NCBI GenBank assembly: GCA_036362985.1
Contig: JAYGXS010000003.1
Location: 78,968,474-79,032,473 of the forward strand
Length of the DNA stretch: 64,000 nucleotides
Direction of reading: 5' to 3'
DNA from: Ligula intestinalis
Taxonomy: Eukaryota; Platyhelminthes; Cestoda; Diphyllobothriidea; Diphyllobothriidae
The notes beneath the pieces were generated by a model. That model worked only from the letters and a program-made list of their open reading frames with translations. It ran no database searches and had not been told where the DNA came from. Positions 56,300 to 64,000 of this stretch are shown here, piece by piece. A program made the translations under genes and the position numbers. Position 1 is the stretch's first letter. Each line of letters starts with the position of its first letter.

Positions 56300-58190
56300 G
56301 CCGGCATTCCCAGCGGGGGCGTCCAAACTGGCCTGAGTGCGCCTTGATTTCGCCCCCTCGGTCTCTGCTACAATGTCCAGGAACTCCGCAAATTTTTACA
56401 TGTTGCTCAGGCTCGTAGGGGTTCGAAGCGCAAAGCAGTGAGTGCTAGAATGGACCCTGCGTAATGCTGATTTTTCTTCGCCACTCTGTGAGATGCAGTC
56501 TGCCATCAGCGCTCAGCTGTCGACGAAAAATGGGGGGGGGATTGGCGAACGGAGGAGGGCTACTGCCAGAGGTGAAAAAAAGACTTAAAAAAACTGCCCG
56601 TTATTCCGCAGTCAAAAGAGAACCTGGTACATTTTGGTTTTCGCAAGGCCTACCATTTTAGTCTGATCTGTAGGCTAAGGCATGATTATAAGGAAATGTT
56701 TGAATTTAAAAATATTAAAATGATACCGAATGATTAGATGGTGCATTTTTTGAAGAAATCTACTGGTATGAAATAATGCTAACAAAAGAAGAGACAGAAA
56801 ACGGAGGGTAGAATTTAGTGGAAGGAAGTAAATAAAAAGGAGATGACGGAATTTGGCCGATAGTAGGATTAGATTTTGACTAATTTCAGCATCAAAATGG
56901 CATCGCTATGACCTCATAACCACGTGGGATACGATGTACTCTGGCCAGATAATAGACGATAGAACGTAGCCTCAACGGTTATAAGCTAGTTGATAATATA
57001 CCGCGTGGAAGGCCAGAGTGTTAGGAATAACTTTATAAGGTGTAACAGGAGTAGAGTAAGTGTGATGTGCAAGTGACTCCCAGACAAGTGCAGTCCAGCC
57101 ATGAATGGGCCGGAGTCCAGAGTCGCATTCCGGTCAGTGTAGTCGCCGGATCTGGAGGTCTGCAACGGGAAGTAGGTCGCCTGCTCCAGGAGTGTCTGAT
57201 CGTATTCAATCCCCGCACTATGGGCTTGTGCGGACTGCCCTTGAGAAGTGGTTGACCACTGAGCCAGACAGAGGGTGACCTTGAACGGGGTTTTTAATAT
57301 CGTCTCTTGCGCACGCGTGGTGGTCATGTCCGACATGACCTGTCCCCGCGACGTCCAAGGAAAGCATGGCTAGGAAGTAGAAGGTCGCTACAACCTCACC
57401 AGCGAATCACCCGCAATCGCCTGGCGTTATGAGCTTACTATAGTATATTGGCTGTCTGCAAAGACTTTAAACTTCAAACCCGCAAATGAAATAACAACAC
57501 TAAGAGGTCTGGCCATTGGTTACAGAGCATGAAATCCAGGTTAGATTTATTTTGGTAGACATCCAAGTAGTACAATTCGTTTTACTGACAGTCTGAGCAT
57601 TGTATGTTTTTCCGACTTTTTGCTTAAACCTTTACTACTATAATAAATTCACCTATTTGTATGCTTCGCAAATTCAGTTCATTTTTCTTCCATTTTCTGG
57701 ATATTAATGCGTGAAGTAAATATGAAAGATACCCGTAGCTTCCAAGCTCTCAGAATGTTATTACGATCAACCATGGCAGACTTAATTTGCCTGGCACTCT
57801 ACAGTTTTAATAGTATGAACTAACCTGAAAATAATAGATATGATGCCACTTTATTTTAACTGAAAGCTAGACGGGAAATAAAGACGTTTTAGGGGAATAC
57901 ACCATGCATGTTAATTCTTTCGTGCATCAGTAGGTACGTTTACCGTTTTTTAGACTGATGGACTACAGCCGGTAACTATGGTCCGAAATGAACCGAAATT
58001 ATTGCCCACATCGGATTACCTGGTCTGACCCCGGACATGCTCAAATTGCAGTTGCCAATTGGCCATCACGCCATTGCGACTGCTACTTATGTCCACCACG
58101 ATGTGACGCAGATTGCAACTACAAATTAGCGGCCACGTTGGAGGACTATATAACTGTATGAGCACTTTAAAAGGTAAACTATTCTTTGCA
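56300..58190. other. Spacer with no recognised gene
   Basis: A 116-codon minus frame (56986-57336) has no domain. No repeats of other parts of the window were recognised. Confidence 0.45.
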
Positions 58191-58199
58191 CATTCTTCT

Positions 58200-58256
58200 T
58201 AGGCCTGACGACGACCTGGGGGATCCAGTGTCGAAAGTTACTGAATAAATTTCCTC
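58200..58256 (+). repeat. Hammerhead-like core without a clear stem III
   Basis: CTGACGA (58205-58211), a stem-loop with CTGG/CCAG arms, then CGAAA (58232-58236) and ACTGAATAAA. It resembles hammerhead cores but no stem III or cleavage site could be assigned. Confidence 0.3.
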
Positions 58257-58689
58257 ATTTTTCTAAGGACGCCTATCCCCGAAAGCGAGTGTTTTCCGGT
58301 TGCTGTGAGATCTTTCGATGACAGGTTTGTTACGTTTTTTGAGTAATTCTGGCATAGAAAGAACATGCTAATGTGTTCTTTTACGTACTGAGTAAATACG
58401 AACTCAGATATTCTTAAAAAATGGAGTTATATTGACAATTACAAAAGCTATCTTATTCCAAAGCGTGCTTAGCCCAGCCCTGGCGTTGAATTTAGCTATC
58501 CGTGTAAGAAAAAGCATACATGAACCTTGACCATTCAGAAGAGATATAATAAGCTCCATGAAATTGTGCTAGTAATGCACACTGTGTTGGATGAGCACTG
58601 GTAAACAAGGAAAATATGTGCTCCTATGTAGTTAACATTGTTTGAATTATACTGAAAATAATTAATGAAATGCAATTTAAAGCAACGTT

Positions 58690-58978
58690 TTCCAGGTGCA
58701 TGTACATAGGGCGAACGCAAGGGCAATTGGCCGCCAGAGCTACGGAGCATTTACCTTGCTGTTTAATGAAACAAGAAAACAGAATTCCCTGGTCATCCAT
58801 TACTGAACCTCTGCTAGACACGGGCTATTCTGTTGAACCCATAACTTCTTTCCGAGTACTTGTTCGGGCAATAACAACTCGTACCTTACGCTACCTGGAG
58901 GCAGCTTACATACGGTGGTTCAAACTCGGCCTATGTAAACAGCTGGAGCATGTTGTGAGCCTAACTCTGCCATGGTAA
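58690..58978 (+). pseudogene. PLE GIY-YIG endonuclease fragment (fourth lineage)
   Basis: The frame starts inside the domain at MYIGRTQGQLAARATEHL, keeps the R..EH helix, and continues to RYLEAAYIRWFKLGLCKQLE and ends at LTLPW. This is the C-terminal half of the PLE nuclease, with a host-derived start. The first strands (the VY-C part) are missing. No RT is present upstream. Confidence 0.75.
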
Positions 58979-59385
58979 CATTGGTTCCCTGCTTACACAT
59001 TTACCCTCCCAACTTTGTACGTCATACGTCTTTCTTCGCTTTTTGCTGATCATAGCGTTTTAACTTCATATGTTATTGATTAACACTTTTGGCCATTTCT
59101 GATGACCTTGTGTTTGCATAGATTATTATGTATGAATTCTATCAGTATTTTCTCTTACGTGATTCACGTTACGCAATGAGAAGAAGCAATTGAAGAGCTC
59201 TCGCGAAATTGCATGGATCCAATAAGTTTTGCTGTCATTTCTATCTTTAAAGATGCAATTTTATTTTAACCGAAACATGTACGTTTTTATAAGTTGCATT
59301 ATAAGGTACGTTTAACGCTTTTTATTTAGTTGAACGCCTGAAAGCCAAAGCTTGCCTGACCTGAGTTCATCTGCCCAAAGTATTG

Positions 59386-59455
59386 GCCCAATTCAAAGAC
59401 GGAGCGGGCAAGTGAGTTTCGTTAACGGTCAGTAAAAATGCATAAACCAGTGGCA
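59386..59455 (+). repeat. Short duplicated block, repeated at 60105-60170
   Basis: Both copies contain GGCAAGTGAGTT followed by CGTTA and a GTCAGT- or GTCGGT-like segment. The two flank the SINE and LTR-like sequence between them. Confidence 0.55.
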
Positions 59456-59479
59456 ATATCTGCCGACCTAAGTCGGCAA

Positions 59480-59600
59480 GACAACGAGCTCGTGCCTCAC
59501 TGGTTCGGGCGTAAAACTCTGATGAAAATGGTCGCGAAGTCGAGTCTCGAGTGGCGCACCACTTGGATCTAGTTATGACTGTAGTGGCCTCTTTGCACCC
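59480..59600 (+). mobile_element. tRNA-derived SINE head
   Basis: CTCGTG, CACTGGTT, GGGCGT, CTCTGA and CTCGAGTGG align with the SINE at 54308-54375. The A-box and B-box are degraded. Confidence 0.5.
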
Positions 59601-59619
59601 ACTTGACAACCAAGAGCAG

Positions 59620-59950
59620 CCACTGACGCATGACTCATCTAGCCTGCATGTGTGCCCACCACCTCCTGGGGCTAGGCGCACACTGTCATTGGCCCACGCT
59701 GTAATTGGTCCGCGCGAGTCTAGACATCACCCGCCTCATTGGCCGCCGAAACAAAACATGCGCCGGCGACGCTCGATGTCCTCAACACTCCGGAGCTCAC
59801 CCGAATAGGGAACAGACGCACTACTCCGCGAGTTAACACTCTTTCCATCTATTCTCCGTTCCATTGTGTACACAATAAACTCTTCCTTCTACTCTGGCCT
59901 TCTCAAGACTTCTCCTATCTCCTAAGGAACCAGGGTCTGGACGATTGTAG
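59620..59950 (+). repeat. Diverged LTR-like sequence
   Basis: CCATCTATTCTCCGTTCC, TGTGTACACAATAAACT and CTACTCTGGCCTT match the 3' half of the LTRs at 26.8 and 27.6 kb. The 5' half is not recognisable. It may be a related LTR family. Confidence 0.5.
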
Positions 59951-60779
59951 GTGTTAGGGTTAATCGTCTTAGCCTTAACTCCTATATGACTAATGACGGC
60001 TGATGAGCCACAAATGATCACCCCAATTTCCCTTGCCTTTGGTGGCAGTACTCACTGCACATACTTTTAACTGCTTCAGAGATCTGACAGGGCCCGAGAT
60101 ATAAGGCCGAAGGCAAAGACGGAGGCAGGCAAGTGAGTTCCGTTAGCAGTCGGTTAAAGTTCATGAACGAGTCTCATTGCTTACGTTATTTAGATTGCAG
60201 TTTAGTATAATAAAAGCAAAGGTTCTTTACTGGGCATTTTTGTTGTCCTTTATTCAGGATCTGGCATAGGGGTGGACTATAAATGGCTCTTCGCTGGAGG
60301 ATGAATCACCCATCGGTGGGCAAACGCTCGTTGCGTTCTTTTCCCCCACCGGTGTCCAATAAGCGTGATTTCTTTAATGCAATCACTGTCCAAACTCACT
60401 GTAGCAAAGCGGCAGAACGAGCACCGTACACTCCAGTTTCCGTCCGTGTAACGCAAACGAAACTTGCCAGGTGCGTAAATTCTCCAGTCACCTACTATTG
60501 CAAATCAACGTGGAAATCAAAGGAGAAGGGTTGAAGAATCTTTGGGTGGTAAGTTAAATTGACGAAGCAGGGGTGAAGGATGGGACTTACTTCCTTGATG
60601 TGGGCATACTTTTAAAATAATTTTCATCTAGTTGCCTTTTGTGTGATAGTGTAGCTTCTGAAAAACGTCTAGTTATGCCTGGTGAATGATAGTGCATAAG
60701 CCGCCAACGACGGAGACCACCCTTAGCCTAGGTTTTCAGTGTTAACAGGCGTGTAATTTTTTGAATTAAGGAAGAGTCA

Positions 60780-61000
60780 AGTCAATATCTAGTGCGATTT
60801 TTGCCCACTTAGTTGACAGCGGTCACCAGGTAGAGGTAAACCAATCGTTTAGAGTCTTGTATAAAGTGCCAACGAAACACTCCAAGTTCCTGCGTCAATG
60901 GATACTTGCGATGGCAGAAGCCGTTGCCATACGAAGCAAAAACCTGATTTTATGTGCGTAGAAGGCATTCGTAGTGGCTCTACGGCTCCCGTGGCCGAGA
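60780..61000 (+). pseudogene. PLE protein C-terminal fragment
   Basis: The frame reads SAIFAHLVDSGHQVEVNQSF, RVLYKVPTKHSKFL, then AMAEAVAIRSKNLILCA and a stop. It matches the end of the 25- and 51-kb PLE proteins (ILAHLVDS, FRVIYKVP). The GIY-YIG core is absent. Confidence 0.75.
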
Positions 61001-61631
61001 ACAAGCTCAAAATCCATCCGCACGCCTTCTATCATGCCGCGAGACGATGTGCAGACAGTGACAACTGGTATCAAGACGCCGCGAAGCGATGAGGAGATGA
61101 CCAGTTGATATGAACTAATTGTAGGACACATCCCTCCTCCCCTGCCCCCTTTTGATCTCTTAACAATTCCCCCCTCCCCCCTTCATTACCGTTGATTGGT
61201 TGCTTTAACTTTTACTTACTCGAGCACAGGTATGTGGCTCGGTGTAAAGTTCCACCTACACATGCGACCGCCGGATTTCAGAAAACGAGAAAGGAAACCG
61301 TTCAGATCCAACTGAGTGGAAGTACCCTGAAGGCTAAACTGAAAGGACGTTTTCGCAGCTTGATTCAATCAACCCACGAGTTGCCTGTGAGGTTTGATTT
61401 GAATTGACGGCTAGCAACCTTCCAAGCAAGGTCTTTCGACGTGCCCTGATTGGCCCAATTCAGCCAGACTGGTTATAGTGACCAGTTTGCGCTGAGGGGA
61501 GACTTCAAACAAAAGTCCGAGATGGTCTATTGAATGAAGTTGGTAGAGGGCACGATATAAGGCTTACAGAGTTATAGAGACCGTCTGCGCTTGCCACACG
61601 GAACACCCGCCTCCCGCCTCCCCCATCTCCC

Positions 61632-61702
61632 TAACTGCGGATTCGAGCTCAGGATCCCCAATCACTGGGTGCAACCAATTACCACTGAGCTAAAGGTCCG
61701 TC
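61632..61702 (-). repeat. tRNA-like sequence
   Basis: Minus strand: A-box TTTAGCTCAGTGGTAA and a near-consensus B-box (GCTCGAATCC) at normal tRNA spacing. The acceptor arm does not pair well, so it is probably a pseudo-tRNA or SINE head rather than a working gene. Confidence 0.5.
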
Positions 61703-62019
61703 ATCCTCACAGTTGTAATCAGGAATATTATTCATGTTATTGTTTCGCTCAAAGACGCGCTACGGGTCATTCTTGCTGGTTGTGCCTTGTCGCTTACCAA
61801 AACATACCAATATATGCTCAGAAAGTCAAATTTAAGCGAAGGAGCCTCTTAGGTTATTTATTATCGCTTCAAACACTCCACCTCTTCACCTTGATGGTTG
61901 GGACAACCTCGCGTTTCCGACTTGTTTAGTGTGCAAGCTGTACTGATTGAACAACTAGGCAGCTATCTAAGCGCATGCGAGAAAACCATTCTGATTGATT
62001 AAACCAAGGCCTGGTAAAG

Positions 62020-62240
62020 TCCACATCTAGCGCAATTTGGGGTGACCAGGTTGGGATCAGTTACCAGGCAGACGTCAGATAAGCTTTTCGAGTAATTTAT
62101 AAAGTTCCGGTGAAACCCTCTCAGTTTTTGCCTTACCGGATAATTGCGACGGAAGAGGCAGTCGCCATAACATGCCGAAGGCCTTTATTTAGGTAATAAG
62201 GCTGCCATGGCCGAAGACCAACTCAACGTGCATTCATAAT
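62020..62240 (+). pseudogene. PLE protein C-terminal fragment
   Basis: TSSAIWGDQVGISYQADV, stop, then AFRVIYKVPVKPSQFLPYRI and ATEEAVAIT can be read in one frame. It is a second decayed copy of the segment at 60780-61000. Confidence 0.65.
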
Positions 62241-62418
62241 CTTCCTACCATGCCGCGAGACAGCCACAGCATTAATCCCCAATTCGACCACACTGTCGGT
62301 TGACCGTGGCACTTTGCGCTCTTTCACCTCCCAAAACGACATAAGAGAGGAGAGACGGGATGATATTAACTAACTGCCGGACTCATTTCTCCCCTTTCTT
62401 TCTCACTGCACCCTAACT

Positions 62419-62622
62419 ATGACTAGGTCCAAATCCTTTACTCCAATTGCCTGCTCATCTGCACTACGGAAACTTGCAGAACGAGTTGCCTTGGACATAA
62501 TTACGTCGTTTTCCTCTGATTTTTCCGATCCCCTGCAACTGGTATATATGGCTAGGCGTAGCACACTAGACGCTGTTGCTTTGGCAGGCCAGTCTATTAT
62601 AAGAGACTTAGATAAGAGCTGA
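62419..62622 (+). pseudogene. LINE reverse transcriptase fragment
   Basis: SFTPIACSSALRKLAERVAL followed by FSDPLQLVYMARRSTLDAVA resembles RT motifs 1-2 of LINEs, where families have RPIALT and DPLQFAYxxxRST. Only about 65 residues remain. It has diverged from the CR1 copies at the left of the window, so it may be another clade. Confidence 0.6.
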
Positions 62623-62839
62623 CGTGCATAGGCTTGTGTTTCTCTTGACTAATCCTTTTCTTATTAATCAAACTTCCACAACCGATTCGTTCAGTGCGGA
62701 AAGCGCAAATTCACGTTCATTCCCAACAACTTTTGACTTCTCCAAGGTTCTGCATTATCCCCTCACCTCTTATCCCTTACACTGATGACCTACGATCGCC
62801 AAATGAATGTTTGTACGCTAAATATGCTGTGGATCTGGC

Positions 62840-62965
62840 TCCCACTCCATTCGAAACTCTCCAAGTTTCTGCATCAGCGGATAATTGCGACGGCGGAGGC
62901 AGGGGTCATACAGCCAATTAGCACGCGCAAGGCCTTTATACAGGTACTAAGTCTCCTTTGACCAA
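62840..62965 (+). pseudogene. PLE C-terminal remnant
   Basis: HSKLSKFLHQRIIATAEA and KAFIQVLSL can be read here, the same block as at 60.9 and 62.1 kb. It ends at a TGA. Confidence 0.5.
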
Positions 62966-62989
62966 ATACAAACTCGAAGTAGGTCCACA

Positions 62990-63140
62990 AGCCGCGCCGC
63001 GAGACAGCAATTGCGTGTATCCGCATGATACTCCTGACTTGACCCTTGCTCAACCATGCCGGGAGGCGCTCCCGTATACTCTTGGATAAGTGCCGGTTCG
63101 TACGACCGATATAACCCGTTCAACAGGAGCCAATAAATTA
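62990..63140 (-). pseudogene. PLE GIY-YIG fragment, inverted
   Basis: Minus strand: GYIGRTNRHLSKSIRERLPA WLSKGQ, with a stop just before GYIG. YIG and a degraded R..EH (RERL) are recognisable. It faces the PLE pieces on the plus strand on either side. Confidence 0.65.
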
Positions 63141-63179
63141 ACATCAAAGTGGTCTGCATTATCAGCCGCCTATTATCAA

Positions 63180-63330
63180 CACCCAATACGTCCCCTCCTA
63201 TTTCCCAGACTAATTTGCCTGAAATAATGAACAAAATTACCGGCATGTTTACCATGGACCTTTACCCCCTTCCCATATAAATGTAATGGCCCGATGAGGA
63301 TTTATCCTAGGCTTACGTTGGTCCAAAAAT
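63180..63330 (+). mobile_element. PLE 3' end with degenerate hammerhead
   Basis: Aligns with 52080-52240 (CCCATATAAATGTAATGGC). The hammerhead positions are 63288-63325: GGC, CCGATGAG, a 4-bp stem II (GGAT/ATCC), but GAAA has become TAGG, so it should be inactive. Confidence 0.65.
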
Positions 63331-63879
63331 ACTCTTTTGAAAAAGAGGTTAGTGTATGTCTTCATGCGTGCGTCCAATCGGCAGTCACAAGTGCATGAAA
63401 GAGAGAAGAGTACGTTAAATTTCAATGAGCGCAGCACATATCTGCCTAAAATGAATCTTATGCGTCCGCATACATCCCGAGGCTTTAATTCGTTGCCAAC
63501 TGGTGGAATAAATAGTTTCGGCGACGGTATTTAGCTAACGCATGAAGCAAGAAACAATTTTCCTGCGCGGCAATATTCGAGGTTTTAGGGACAATTCTAA
63601 AGAAAATGCGCAAAGCCAAATCCCTGGTTCAAATACAACCCAGCAACCCGAACTCAAAGCGAACGCAACCAAAAAACCAATTTTTTTAAAAAAACTCTCT
63701 TGAAAACAAGATAGCGGTAACACTTCTAAAAAGCGATGGAAATGAGAATCAAGGAAATATATTGGGAATAATTCACAAAATAAAAATTAAGTGTTTAGTG
63801 CGGAAATCATTATGCACATCTTCGTGAGTTAACCATTCAGCTCTAGCCAAAATCCATATCGCAAAGTCCTAACTCTAAC

Positions 63880-63985
63880 CCCAACAGTAATACTTAAAGC
63901 CTAACCGAAATCCCATAAGCTGATACTAACCCCTAACACATCCTCTGTTAGCCCTACTTACGTTACGAACTACACTTACCGTAAG
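63880..63985 (-). repeat. Degenerate telomere-like tract
   Basis: CCTAACTCTAACCCCAACAG, GCCTAACC and ACTAACCCCTAACAC are irregular CCCTAA-like units. No perfect array is present, so this may be coincidence or an eroded interstitial tract. Confidence 0.35.
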
Positions 63986-64000
63986 AAAATAAATACGAAT

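Noticed and set aside
58205..58236. Hammerhead ribozyme candidate (CTGACGA...GAAA)
   Set aside because: Stem II is good, but no stem III or cleavage site could be placed. Listed only as a repeat.
1..64000. CRISPR arrays, operons or Shine-Dalgarno sites
   Set aside because: The repeats, introns and retroelements show eukaryotic DNA, so bacterial features do not apply.

Overview
This window looks like intergenic, repeat-dominated DNA from a flatworm nuclear genome, most likely a tapeworm and possibly a diphyllobothriidean such as Spirometra, Dibothriocephalus or Schistocephalus. The organism call is an inference. It rests on the mix of decayed CR1-like and RTE LINEs, several lineages of Penelope-like elements (PLEs) with GIY-YIG endonucleases, tRNA-like SINEs, very short introns and AT-rich spacers. 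No intact protein-coding gene was found. A run of exactly 100 N at 29055-29154 is an assembly gap.

Layout, left to right. 0-2.2 kb: spacer with one PLE-type end and a small tandem duplication. 2.2-8.9 kb: a nearly full-length decayed CR1-like LINE (ORF1 and ORF2), then a 5'-truncated CR1, a CR1 3' end and a (CCTGA)n-tailed retroposon, the last three nested in an AT-rich repeat. 10.3-11.1 kb: a large foldback. 11.5-16.6 kb: CR1, retroposon and PLE fragments. 16.8-19.2 kb: two head-to-head copies of a small-intron membrane-protein gene fragment, the only host-like coding sequence, both decayed. 21.6-26.1 kb: two PLEs, one a clean 1.13-kb insertion with a 12-bp target duplication. 26.5-30.9 kb: a miniature LTR element (two LTRs, PBS, PPT, no coding) and a solo LTR of the same family. 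32.6-38.1 kb: a 101-bp near-perfect inverted repeat, more PLE and CR1 debris and dispersed repeats. 39.2-40.4 kb: a tandem repeat of about 440 bp. 40.8-43.5 kb: an RTE LINE in reverse orientation. 45-53.3 kb: a PLE fragment, then a tandemly duplicated 2-kb unit, one copy of which carries a PLE. 54-64 kb: a MITE-like foldback, SINEs, telomere-like tracts and a graveyard of PLE 3' ends.

The most notable system is in the PLEs. Their 3' termini carry compact hammerhead-ribozyme motifs. Three copies keep pairing in stems I and III although the bases differ, and one motif sits exactly at an insertion junction. A second, different hammerhead-like class, with a palindromic ACGT stem III, recurs in other elements. 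Together with a head-to-tail PLE fragment and an empty/filled site pair, the window holds useful evidence on how these elements copy and insert.
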